From the NCBI GenBank assembly GCA_009763385.1, contig CM019826.1:60541713-60605712 (forward strand): a DNA stretch of 64,000 nt, given 5' to 3'. A program made the position numbers and the translations under genes. Positions 32,101 through 44,028 of this stretch are shown one piece after another. Source of the DNA: Coix lacryma-jobi var. lacryma-jobi (taxonomy: Eukaryota; Streptophyta; Magnoliopsida; Poales; Poaceae). The notes under the pieces were generated by a model. The model was not told where the DNA came from and ran no database searches. It saw only the letters and a program-made list of their open reading frames with translations. Every line of letters begins with the position of its first letter. Within the stretch, counting starts at the first letter, position 1.

Positions 32101-32843
32101 ATGGTCGTCCTATACGTCCTCACAAATTGCCAGCCTGAGGTGGCAATCGCGTTCTATGTCGGTGGCATAATACGCACTCTCGATATAGCTAGTCGTCAAC
32201 TATACATACGCATTCGAGGTTAGCATACCTGCAGAAAATCTCATTTCAGCCCATTCCCACAACAGATATAAATATCATGCATTGCTGAAATTAAATCTAG
32301 ATACTATCTTAGGTGCATACCCAGTACACACGTAAGTAGTATATGCACCCATCAGAATAATATAATACTCTCCGCAATTAAATACCTTCATCCGCATTCG
32401 TGTGCTTACGAGTACAGGTTCCAGTACCAAACTAGCTCTTTCCTAGACCAACGGTTGTTTGGTCATGCTCTCACAACTCACACTTACCTGAGCGTAGGTG
32501 CGACGTTGCATAAAATAAATTCAACTACCCCACATATATGACTACATCATATGTGAGGGCTACCTCCAACATTAGACCACAGGGTAGCATAGTGCGGTCA
32601 TCTATACGTACCTTTTGAGTCGACGTGTCGTTGCAAGAAAGTAAAACCCTCAAAGTTAGTATTACTTAACTAAGCCACCTAAAAGTCCTAATTGGGCATA
32701 ACTGGAGGTTGTCGCTAGCACATATTTTTATAAATTAGGTTTTGACAAACTTGCCTACTAGCTAATGATTTTTAGATAAAATAGGCTTTTCAAAAACCAA
32801 AAATTTTATTTTGAAACCATGCACATGACAGTATTATGCTTAA
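29119..32843 (-). other. Internal non-coding sequence of the LARD-like element
   Basis: About 3.7 kb with no supported gene. Most of 30400-32100 is AT-rich, with recurring ACAAGCA and AACATG-like words but no clear tandem period. One frame (29601-29969, minus) is open for 122 codons with no known domain. No gag or pol motif in any frame. Confidence 0.55.
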
Positions 32844-32859
32844 CCTTGCTCCGATACCA
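32844..32859 (-). promoter_or_regulatory. Primer binding site of the LARD-like element
   Basis: Minus strand TGGTATCGGAGCAAGG, two bases inside the LTR end (CTGTCACA, GC, TGGTATC). It is the initiator tRNA-Met site type and is identical to the primer site of copia A. Confidence 0.85.
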
Positions 32860-32861
32860 GC

Positions 32862-35800
32862 TGTGACAGAACCGACCAATTTATAAGAGCACAAGTGCGA
32901 AAACCTCTGCCGGGGCAGCTGAATTAGCATACTTGAGCCCATATAAACCCGGTAGTCCATGAAATCCTAAGGGATTTCAAACTTTTCCAACATCTCAGCC
33001 AAGATCGCATGGTCAAGCAAATACGTATCACGTTCACGGAGCTTTGCAGCGGAAATAAAATTACAATAGAGTTCACAAATAATAATACAAGTGGAGCTCC
33101 ACTTAATTTAGAGAAACAACATAGCTTTGAAATAAATACCATAATATAAGTTGAAATATTTTCCTAGCTTGTGTGACATCCTCCAACAACAGCATAAAGA
33201 AAAGAAGTATGGAACTGCCGAGCCCACCGACACTGGCCATCACCTTTCGGCAGACCTAACATTCACCTGCAACAAGATGGGATAAACCCTGAGTACTCGA
33301 ATGTACTCAGCTAGACTTACCCGTCGGAAACCAAAAATAAATTGACACCAAGGAGTATGCAAGGCTAATATAAATAGTGGAGCTGGCTAACTTTATTTGC
33401 AAAAGAGCTTAAGATACACGGGTTCATCATTTAATTATATGAGCAGTCATCTTTTATCCTATTCCTTAAACTCTAGGTTTTGCACCTGTACTAGAGCACT
33501 CACTTGAATCCAACAAACAAATACATAATACCATATCAGGTTTGCTTATCAATATTTTAGTTGAACCAACAAATGTCACATGGAGTTGTATCATGGTGAA
33601 GCTCGACATAGTTTCCCACTAACCGGGGGAGACGACGACTCGAATTGAATTACAAACCAGCTGGCGATAAACCTTTAATACCAACCCACACTTTCCCCGT
33701 CGGGTCCATGCATTGGGTAACCGCTTGATACATGTTCGTGGTGGTAATCGTCGCGGCTCACAGCACAGACCACCCAATTGGAACTATACGATGGCCATTC
33801 CACGGCAGATCGTGTTTCCATACTAGAGGGTGCGACACGGGTTGAGACTGGCCCGAACAGCGTCTAACCGGCTTTGGGGTCGGCGATTACAGCACCGACA
33901 ATCCCTAAGTAAAAGGGCTCTTTCAAAAATGAAGGAGGGCCAACATCGATACAAACCTACACAATCCAACGGACGGGCCGCCCCCAAGTTCCAACTTGGT
34001 GCCTTGCCTTCCAGTTGACCGTATTTCATTACTACTCAGGTTCTTTTCCACGATAGCAAATATAGCCAACCGTGATCCGGTAATCACTCATCAATGCATT
34101 ACCATAACATCCTCTATTTACTACTTTATTAAGCAAACTAAGCAATTCTACATTTGAATAACTAACAGGATAACAAGGCAGGACTAATCAATAATCAAGG
34201 GAGGACAATGCATCAAATAGGATTCAATCAACTCCTATACCTAATGCATCACAATATAAAATACTCAATTGAATTAATTGTAAATACTGGGAGGCTTAGA
34301 ATGCTCCGGGGCTTGCCTGGGAACCAACACTAGGTTAGTGTTTGTTAGGGCAACACTTGCTTAACTCCGCATCTTCGGGATAATCCACCAAAACCCGTCT
34401 TCGGGTTTAGTCTCATCATCACGTCCTTCACGATGTATCTACCGTTACCTAAATGAGATGCGCAATGCAAGCGTATGAATGCAAAGGAAATACTTACGAA
34501 GCAAACACAAGCACTACTAATTACTTCGCATAAGCAATCAGGATAACTACTAAAAGAAGACATAGCTCTACCACCCAACATAACATAATCACTTTAGCAA
34601 GTTATTATTATACTAAGGTGTTAAACAAGTCTCATTAGGTATGTAGAAAGGTTAACTACAACAATCAATCAAGACTATATCAGACATCACAAAAATAGAA
34701 CACATGTATGCACATACAACTCCTATATTAATTAAGCATGTTAACCATCATCATTTAATATATTTATATAATATGTTAGGTTAATTAACTTAATAACATG
34801 AAATACACAATCTAAACATTATCAAATCATGACATATCATCAAGGATCACATAATCAACATTAAGCCTATAGCAATCAACTTGGGTTTATTTACTAAACG
34901 TGGACAACCATACAACAGGTACTTTAAATAGACATAACTGAAGCTACACATATCCAAACAAGGTGATCCTAGATTTTCTGGAAAGCTAATGAAATTATCT
35001 ACAACTTTGTTATTATCACTTAAGCATGATTCAGCCATTAAAAAGACCAAACATAATAGACAAGCACTTCTGTCCAAACTTTGGACAGAATATTACATTC
35101 ATCTTCGAACAGCACCAAAACACTTGATATAAGACTTATTAGAAATCTTATTAAGTTGTCTAAAACTTGTTTATAATCATCTCAACATGATTAAGCAGTT
35201 ATCAAGGGTAACCAACTCAAACAAGTAAATCTGTCCAGATTTGGACAGATTCTGACTTCCAACTTTAAACACATGTAACTCAACTTCTAGACCACCAAAA
35301 ATAGTGATCCAAAACAATTCAGAAAGCTTATGAAAAACACTACAACTCTTCTATTAACACAAAGACATGATTCATAACTTAAACTAGCCAAACAATTCAT
35401 TCTTTCAGATCTGCACAGAAAGTATGCAAAACCTGACAACCAACTTACAAAAACTATAACTCTAAACCACTTGGCCTTAAATCATGAAATTTTAGGACAA
35501 ACAAGATAATGAAGTTATCTACAACTTTTGTATAGAACATATCTCCAGAAAATATCGTTTTACTTACGAACTAATCACCACTACAGAAAATATACTTGCA
35601 GCAATTTCAGCATATTAATACACTCGTTTTACTACTTATTTGATTAACATGTGAGCATACAATTAAACTATTAAAACACTTCTAACATTCATGAACATGA
35701 ACACATAATAATAATCTCAGATTAATATACAACAAAGGCCATCATTTACACATGTATATTTTAATTTATCCCTATACTTTCATTAATTAAATAATCAACA

Positions 35801-38291
35801 AACGTAGGCGTTATTTTTAAGTGATATTGTAAACATATAATTTGGGGCTCATATTTTTACTGATGATAGATAATGTCAAATCATGACTACTGTAAAAATA
35901 TTACATGCTCAGGTATTATAATTTATTTATTAAAAACAGAGCAAGTTTTATTCACAAAAATACATGTGAGAGCAAAATAAATCTATGAATCATATTTTCT
36001 GTTAACTTAGGCCATGATAAATTTCCTAAGCTACAACAACATCATAGAAAGGCAGTGGAACTACCTTTCTATTTTTACATGCAAACATTTATCACAAATC
36101 ATTTTAATTCATTTAATGAGCTGAAAGCAAACTAAATACATAACTAAATCATACATGCATCAAAAATTCTGAAATGATTATCATAGCACGCATATCACAT
36201 GACAAGCCTACCATAAACATTTCACAGCAAACGAAGCAATACAACAACAGATATCATTTTCTTCCTATTTAATGCTATTTAACACAAATAAATCATCACA
36301 ACAGAAACTGTCCACTAACATATATCATTTTATACATTCACTAGACAGAACTCTTCGCAAGGATTCCAAAAAGTCCTCACTCGCAATTTTTCGAGATTCC
36401 TACTATTTACTATGCATTTTACAACTTTCAACCATATATGCTATTTAAAGGAAAACGAAAACAGAAAACCCGTTTCACATCTGGAACCCTGGAATCTGCA
36501 GAAAACATATAAGGACTAATTAGTAAATCTAATGAGTCATATCACTTAACACAAAAACCCGAAAAAGAGTTTCAGCTTTACTAGATGGGGCTTTCACCAT
36601 AGATTCACGGGTGGAGCTCGGGAAGACGGAGGGGATGGCCGGCTGGCTGCTGCCTAGGGTTTGGGGCTGGTGGCTGCTGGAGAGGGCGCCAGCCTGCTGC
36701 CCTCTGCTGCTGCCTCTGGCTGGCTACTGGCCGTAGATTTGGCCAGGGCAATGGCCAGCAGGGAGGTCGTGCCCCTGGAGTCGCGGCAAAAGAAGACCGC
36801 GCAGAAACGGAGGGACGCAGGGAAGGGGAAAGGGGAAGAGAAAGGGAACGAAGGAAGGAGCGGTGGCCGGCCAGGAAAAAGGCTCGCCGGCGTGCTGCCT
36901 TCACTGGTGCTGCACAGGAGAGAACAGGCAGCCATGGAGGAGCTGTTGTTCTTGCTGCCATGGATTATAGATGGGGATGGTGCTCCAAATGGGTATCCGC
37001 GGTTCTCTTCTACTTCAATTTAAAGAACTAACTAGACAATTTCTCTCCTCATTTTTGCAATCTAGTTCATTTAGTTGAACTAGGAGAGAACCGCGGATAA
37101 CCATTTGAAGCACCATCCCCATCCTTACCATGGATGGAGAGGGTGAGCATAAGGGAGAAGAGCGTTGGAATAGAGGGGGAAAAAAGGAGACCGAGAGAGA
37201 GGGGAACACCGGACTCGGTCTTTTGCGTGGGCAAGGGGAGATTGCGTGAGGAAGGCGAAAGGGCGGAAGAGGGCACCGCCCCTCTGCGCCAATGGGAAGG
37301 AGGCGCAGCCTCGGGACGAGACCAACCCCGGTAACATTTTCCGTGAAATTTTTTCCAAAATTTCTTTCCCAATCTGGCAGGTTTCCGGGAACTTTCGGTT
37401 ATTTTCAAAAATTGTGAATACTGATTAAACGGACTCTGATTGCGACGAAACTAATTTTGTTGTCGCCGTCTCACCGAGTACTCCGACTTTCGTTAAAGGC
37501 ACTCAGTCAAATTCTGAATCGTTTGTCTGGTAACGATCGTCGACGGCAGCTTCGCGGTGACCGAAATTCTGATTTCGCAGTACAGACTTAACTGATTTCT
37601 GGAACCTGAAAACTGCGTTACACTCTATCTTGCGAGCTTGTTTTCCCTATATCCGGCAACGATCCAGGTCTCGGCCATAAAACAAAATTTGTTCCTTTCG
37701 ATCTGTACTACAACTTTTGTTTAAGGCGCACTGACATGCGAACACCCGAAAATACCGTTCAACTCCGGTCAAAGCGGTCACCCGGCAGGATCCAGATTAC
37801 GGTCTCTCGTCGGTCAGAATATTTTTCGGTCGTCTGCTCATCACAGATCTTTCATAACTTTTGTTCCTGAGTCCATAAATAATTGATTGGGCATAATTGC
37901 AAGACTCGGTTGAACTCAACGGATCTTCTTCCATCACTTAATTCGTGATGATAGGCAAAATTATGACTCATCATTTCATGTGACTTTTTGATTCCAAACT
38001 CCGTGGAACTTTTCTACCAGTGACTATAGATAGGGACTAAAGCAGGGCACTTGAAAAAAAAATCATGTTTAGCAGTAATCTTGAATATTCAGGAATTGGG
38101 CAATCATTATCGACTGACGCTGTTAATTATTTCCGGAATTATTCAAACTGTGGCTCTATCTCCGGGATTCATCCCAACACTTCTGTCGCCGTTAACATTA
38201 CTAGAAAATTAGTTTCTTGATTATTACTGAACATACCACATTGGCGCTCAAACTCACTACTCAGCTGGCGACGAACACGTGGGGTGTTACA
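32862..38291 (-). repeat. 5' LTR of the LARD-like element
   Basis: 5430 bases, same orientation as 16941-22253. The length difference is mainly a 162-base miniature transposon plus its 8-base duplication (about 36958-37135), partly offset by small deletions such as one near 34350. The right end GGTGTTACA is followed by CCCTC. Confidence 0.9.
36966..37127. mobile_element. hAT-like miniature inverted-repeat element
   Basis: 162 bases absent from the other LTR. Left arm TATAGATGGGGATGGTGC and right arm GCACCATCCCCATCCTTA are near-complementary. The inverted repeat extends about 45 bases into each side. The 8-base duplication CCATGGAT (36958-36965 and 37128-37135) fits hAT. The empty site is visible in the 3' LTR around 21095. 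Confidence 0.8.
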
Positions 38292-40215
38292 CCCTCCTTC
38301 TGACTATACCCCTGGGCTACAAGTCTGGCCTTGTTTCTCACAATATGGCCATAATCTCCTTGTTTGTTTTTGAAAACCCATTTTGTACCCATAGGGTGAC
38401 ACTCGGGAGGAGGTGGAACAAGAACCCAAACCCAATTTCTCTCAAAATTTTCAAACTCCTCATGCATGGCATTGACCCAATGCGGATCAGATAAAACGTG
38501 TCCAACATCTCGGGGTTCAAAATCAGCAACAAATGCAGAATGAGTAAAGTGAGAGATTTGTTGTGACCTTGACCGAGTGACGCATTGTGTGATGTGTGTG
38601 ACGCATTCGTGGATGTTGCCGATCATCTATTGAGGTGGGTGTTGGCGCTGAATGTATCATGGCGCCTCCCTTGCTAAAGTAACCTCCCCCTCAACAGTAG
38701 CTGGTGCCTCCTCGGGTACAAGTGGTACAAACCGAGGTGGTGGATGACACGGCCCCCATGTAGTGGAAGAAGACGGGTCGGGGTCACGAGCAGTCGTGGT
38801 CGAAATCGACCCAATTGGCACAGCAGGTGGAGGAAGTGCTGGATCATCAATCCCTTCAGCGCCTTCTTCCTCATCATCAAAAAGAGGTTCGCCAACCTCG
38901 TGATCACCTGCACGCTCAAATCTAGAAGAAGGACAATGCATGGTCTCGTCGAAGGTGATATCGGATGTCTCCATGACTCGGTTAGTATCAAGTTTAAGTA
39001 CACGATATGCACGAGTATGATTACCATAACCCAAAAATACAACGTCAGAAGAGCGAGACTCAAAGTTCCAAGTTGCCTTTCTTGAGTATAAAACAGTGGC
39101 AACCGAAAACTCTAAAATAACTCACTTTGGGTTGCTTCCCAAATCGCAACTCATAAGAAGTCTTCTTCAAGAAAGCACGAAGAAAAATGCGATTGGAAAT
39201 GTAGCATGCAGTGTTAATAGCCTCGGCCCAATACCGCCTAGGAGTCCTATGCTCATCGAACATCGTCCTGGCCATCTCTACAAGGGTCCGATTTTTCTCT
39301 CTACAACACCATTTTGTGGCGGTGTGTAGGGGGAAGAAAACTGATGCTCTAAACCCAAAGAGTTACAAAACTTCTCAAAATCCGAGTTCTTAAACTCGGA
39401 ACCATTATCACTACGAATAGCTCTCATCGAGTTCTTAAGGGACTCGTTCTGAAGTCGCAAAATCAGATTGCGAGTAAAAGCAAAAGTCTCAGTCTTCTCA
39501 GCTAAAAAGAAAACCCACGAATATCTCGAAAAGTCGTCAACAACAACAAGCACATACCACTTCCCCCCAACTGAGCTCACCCGAGCCGGACCAACAAGAT
39601 CCATGTGTAAAAGCTCTCCAGGGCGCTTAGTCATAACCTGATTCACCAGATGGTGGGGAGCGGCTACCATTTTCCCATGTCTACAAGAATGGAAAACAAG
39701 ATCCTTCTCCATGCACAACTTGGGCAATCCTCGGATTAAGCCAAGTCAACTAAGCCTTGCAAGCAAGTCGAAGCTCAAGTGACCTAGTCTCTTATGCCAC
39801 TTCTAAAGATCAGAGGAGGAAGGTCCAGCCACAAGACAACGAGAAATTCCAAACGACTCTGAGAAATTCGCACGAAAGACTTTACTAAAGGGCAAAATCA
39901 AACACACAAGATTGCCCTGAGGATCCAAAATATGACTAAGATTCGGCTTAAAACGAATCTCATAGTCATCATCAAAAAATTGCGAAACAGAAAGAAGGTT
40001 AAAATGCAAGTTAGAAACAAGAGCAACATCACGCAACACAAAGTGCTCATTAACTCGCACCGACCCACGAGACAACACTTTACCTTTACTATTGTCGCCG
40101 AAGGTGATAAACTCCTTTCCGGCAACTGGACTAAGACTGGAGAACCACTTGTCGTTTCCGGTGATATGCCTTGAGCACCCGGAATCCACCAACCAAACGT
40201 TCTCCAATCGCCTTA
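38292..40215 (-). pseudogene. Copia B pol part 1: protease, integrase, start of RT
   Basis: From high to low coordinate: protease WLVDSGCSRHITG (about 40195), then frame-broken sequence, integrase core with HMDLVGPARV, RSDNGSEF and GVVERK (39278-39727) showing the D, D and E residues, then SNRIFLRAFLKKTSYELRFG and FGCHCFILKKG (39060-39275). Next is a variable linker with Pro/Ser stretches (38657-39034) and the RT N-terminus (WVLVPPPPE, KWVFKNKQ, ARLVAQGYSQKEG) ending at the insertion site at 38297. Several frameshifts separate these pieces. The remainder of RT is at 16940-15639. Confidence 0.82.
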
Positions 40216-40221
40216 CCTACA

Positions 40222-42849
40222 TCAATAAAAAGACATACGGTGAGCATACGGTCCAACACTGGGGTGAATAAAATGGGAAGTGTACCAGTGTTGGGTCGGC
40301 TGCTCAAAAGAACGGTTAGTAGCAAAACCATTCCTAGCACGCCTACGGGGAAAGCGATCACCATGTATAGGAAAACGTGGTCCACTGAGGGAAGAGCGTC
40401 CATCGCGATACTCAAAATGCGGTGAGGGGTAACGCTAAACGACAAAGCCACCGCCACAGGGTCCATAGCCTACAAAAGTAGGATCCCGTCGGGCACGTGC
40501 TCCTTGCGGCCTAGAACCTTGAGGCATTGAACCTCTAGGCCTAGCAACCCTTCTTTGAACCTTCGGCGCATGTACATCATGCAAAGGATGGTACATGTCC
40601 GAGTTGTTCATGTCCTTTGCACGGCGCTCCAATCCTCTCTCTTGCGCCGAAAGCAAAACTCCCTCAAGAGTCCATCTCTCCCACAGTGCTCACAGTCGTA
40701 CCTCACCGCTCTCATAGGGGGTTGTTGGTACTCACGGTATTGGGTGTGGATCACTTGGTTCTTTTGTGGCATGAGCTCCTCATGGATTGGTGGCATAGTG
40801 TCTAGCTTGTTCCTGAGGTGGTTTGGTTTTGGAGCCCATGTCTATTTCTTGGGTGGGGCTCTTGGAGGTTCCACAAACACTCCATCCTTGGTGTTTGGCT
40901 TGAGAGGCTCTTTGGGTGGAATCTTGGTTAGTTTGGGAGTGGTGGTGGAGTTGGGCTTCTCACTCGGCTTAAGACCACTAAACTCTCCAACCTTCCCAAA
41001 AGATGTAGCACTCTCCACACCCTGAGCAAAACAAACACCAGGACCTCCAGCAGCACGTTTGAATTGGGCAATCATCATCCCAAGCTGCGACTCACCACTA
41101 GACACCCATGACAAGATGGTCTGAAGGTATGTGTTTTTTTTCCTCGGTTTGCATCTTGTCATGCTTCACATTTGCAATCTCCATCTCCAAACCCTCACAC
41201 AGGGCACACCTAGACACACAAGTGTTATCCGAGCTAGCCTTCCCAAGAGACACAATCTTGGCATTCTTCTCTGCCAACTCGGATTGCAAGCCTGCACAAG
41301 ACTTGCACGCACCCAGCAACACGAGTCTAGCCCTAAGCTCATCCACCTCTCCAACCAAAGCAACATACTTTCCCCTCAAAGTGAGAAGGTCAGTCATGTG
41401 CTTGGAGCACATCTCACACTCATCCTCCTCAGTCACGACAACGGTGGACTTGACAGACTCAAGATCCTTCACCGCTTCCTCCCACTTCTGCCTAAACTCC
41501 TTCCTCTCTCTAGCAGCACGCCTAAGCAGCTTATCTTGACTAAGAAGGGCGGCAGTAAGTTTATCAACCTTAGCAGAGAGCTCATCAGGGGTCTGTAATA
41601 CCTGGGAGGTGTCATAGTCGTCGTCGTTGTTCCGAGGGATCTCCTCCAGCTCGCCGTTGACCTCATCGCCGAGGGCCATGGTGCAGAAGCCCTCGTTGTC
41701 GGCGAAGAAGCAGAGACCGTTGAGCTTGTCCTTGATCTTCTTCTTCTTCTCAGACTCGTCATCGCTTGATGCAACGGAGTCGTCATCTGAGTCGTCGATG
41801 TCACTGAGCATGGTGAAGAAGGCACGCTGCTCGGCCTAGACCTTCTCCAAGTACTTCTCCTTGATGTACTCCTTGTTGAAGCCGCCCCTCCGCTTGTGCT
41901 TGACGGGGACGTACTTCTTCTTGCGCTTGCCGGAGTCGTACTTGTGGCCATGATCCGCCTTGCCGAAAGCTTGCTTGTTCTTCTTCGGGCAATTGGAGAT
42001 GAAGTGGTCCGAGCCTCCACACTCGTAGCAGCCACCTCGTCCTCCTCCGCGATGATGGTTCATGCGGTTGTTGTGAAACCGCGAGAACCGGTTGGCAAGC
42101 AGAGCCAACTCGTCGTCCGCCATGAACTCCAGCTGCTCCTTTGTGACAGAAAGAAGAGATGACAAAGCAAAACCTCTAGAGGGGTTAGCAGAAGAGCCAG
42201 AAACCAAAGCCATTGACGGGCCAGAAGGATTTTCATAAGAAGCCCTCACCATGGCGTCAATCTCACTGGACTTGAGCTTACTAAAGAGCTCGTCGCACGT
42301 AAGAGTCTCATAGTTAGGCAATTCGATGATCTCCTGATCCTTAAAGTCCCACACCGATCGATCGAGAGTGTGTAAAAGCTTGAGAGCCCTCTCATGATCG
42401 TCGAAAGGCAACAACTCCTTGTTAGCCCTCATTGTGTTGACAATCACCTGAAAGCGAGCGAATAAACTTTCTATGCTCTCGCTATGCATGTGTCGAAAGT
42501 TCTCATACTCTCGCTTGTGCGACTCGTAGAGACGAGTTTTGACTTGAGTGGTTCCCTCATGAAAATGCATGAGGGTAGCCCAAATCTCTCGAGTCGTAGC
42601 GAGGTGAGAAACGCGATCAAACTCAGACATGCTCAAACAGGAGAAAAGAGCATTACGGGCTCGGCTATCGGCATCGTGCTCATCAATCTGATGTTGAGTC
42701 ACACGAGTAGCCAAGACCACGTAATATGCAGAGTTGCAAATATCCCAAATAGAAGCACCCATAATCTAAACATAGGTCGACATGCGTATCTTCGAATACG
42801 CATAGTTCATCCCATCGAAAAACGGCGGTTTGCCCACGCAGCGATCCAT
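40222..42849 (-). pseudogene. Copia B gag, broken
   Basis: The frame runs from the ATG at 42849 to a TGA at 40222-40224. In-frame TAG codons occur near 42764 and at 41836-41838, where sister copies have CAG. An extra T in a T-run near 41138 shifts the frame, followed by more breaks near 40842 and 40608. Domains: capsid (KREYENFRHM, FDDHERALKLLHTL), knuckle 1 CYECGGSDHFISNC intact, acidic Asp/Ser region, coiled coil, knuckle 2 CEHCGRDGLLREFC with its His changed to Leu. It ends in MSFY and the shared TGATGTAGG junction. Confidence 0.82.
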
Positions 42850-42893
42850 GTCGCCTTCTGTGGATCTGGAACTGGCTAAGGTGGAAGATCCTT

Positions 42894-42910
42894 AACCTGC
42901 TCCGATACCA
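42894..42910 (-). promoter_or_regulatory. Primer binding site of copia B
   Basis: Minus strand TGGTATCGGAGCAGGTT, two bases inside the LTR edge at 42913. It is the initiator tRNA-Met site type. Confidence 0.8.
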
Positions 42911-42912
42911 AT

Positions 42913-44028
42913 TGAAGGACCAAGAACGCTACCAGAAAGCAACCAGAGGGGGGTGAATGAGAGCCTAAAAATTTCTTTCAAAACTTCGGCCTTCATCCTG
43001 ACAAATCAGCCCCCAAAAGCTTTGAGTGCAAACGTGATGCCCATGACCCTTGGAAGAGGGTGGATGATCCCTAGGATCACAGCGAGGCACCACCAAACAA
43101 GAGCAAGCAAAACACCGAAAACTCCAACTCAAGTTCAACCCCAAAAATTGACTCCCGAACATAGATGGAAGGCTACATCAAGAAATCTCCAAATACCTAT
43201 GCTAAGAAGTAGCAAAGATATCTAGAGAGGTTCCTAGGTGAAATCTAGGATCAAACGAGAAGTCCGAAAACCAAACGGAAAAGTCGGGAGAGCAAACGCA
43301 CTAAAACGCAAGCTTCAGCCAAGTCCCGGACTGTCTGGGGTCCTGATCACGGACTGTCTGCCTAACGGCGGACTGTCCGGGCTCTGGTGGCGGACTGTCC
43401 GCCGGCCAAAAGAGCAAAACAGCACTGCTGCTGAAAACCCTCTTCTCGGTCCCGGACTGTCCGCGCCTTAGTACGGCGGACTGTCCGTCGGTGTCCCAAG
43501 CCAAAGATGTCGAGACGCCCAGCCATTGGTCTGGCTCAGCCCCGAGACGCGGACTGTCCGCGCCCTGAGTGGCGGACTGTCCGCGACCACTCATAGAGGG
43601 CGATTTCAATCGCCCTTCTCCCAAATCTCCCCAAATGCGATCCAAATCAAAATCTCTTTATCCCAAAATTGGAGAAGATGATCACGAGATAGTTGGGAGA
43701 CTATCCTCAAGAAATCATCCGCTCAAATCAACTAAGACACTGGGAAATCGAAGGGGAAGGTGTAGGAACGAAAAAGTTGCCATGAAACTTGAATCGACCC
43801 GATCTACTGGTTCGTGAGGGTAGATATAAATTCCTTCAGTGGAAATGTTCTCCTCACATCAAAGAACAAGTTGATTCAAGTGAATTCGAAAAATACGCAG
43901 CGAGGAGGGAGATCGAGTGACGGGAAAATCGTGAAGAAAAGAAGAACGTGAAGAACAAGTTCACAACGTGAATCAAAACACGATTGCCAGCCGAAATTCG
44001 TCCCCACGAGGAGGCAACGGGAATCCGG
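42913..44028 (-). repeat. 5' LTR of copia B, inner part
   Basis: Begins TGAAGGACCAAG on the + strand and runs to GGGAATCCGG, where solo LTR D interrupts it. It contains the CGGACTGTCCG array at 43325-43590. Continues at 57709-58624. Confidence 0.88.

Larger units (their letters stand above)
16941..38291 (-). mobile_element. Large coding-poor LTR retrotransposon (LARD-like) inserted in copia B
   Basis: It has two direct LTRs of 5313 and 5430 bases, an internal primer site by the right LTR, a purine tract by the left LTR, and an exact target duplication CCCTC (16936-16940 and 38292-38296). Total 21,351 bases including guests. After removing the nested elements the internal part is about 5.1 kb, with no recognisable gag, protease, RT, RNase H or integrase. 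That fits a large retrotransposon derivative mobilised by another element. A strongly decayed coding region cannot be excluded. The LTRs differ by about 4% in sampled stretches. The LTR start TGTAACACCC recalls gypsy elements. Confidence 0.88.

Noticed and set aside
36961..37135. A TTA-duplicating PIF/Harbinger miniature
   Set aside because: TTA-like ends are present, but comparison with the empty site in the other LTR shows the 8-base duplication CCATGGAT, which fits hAT better.
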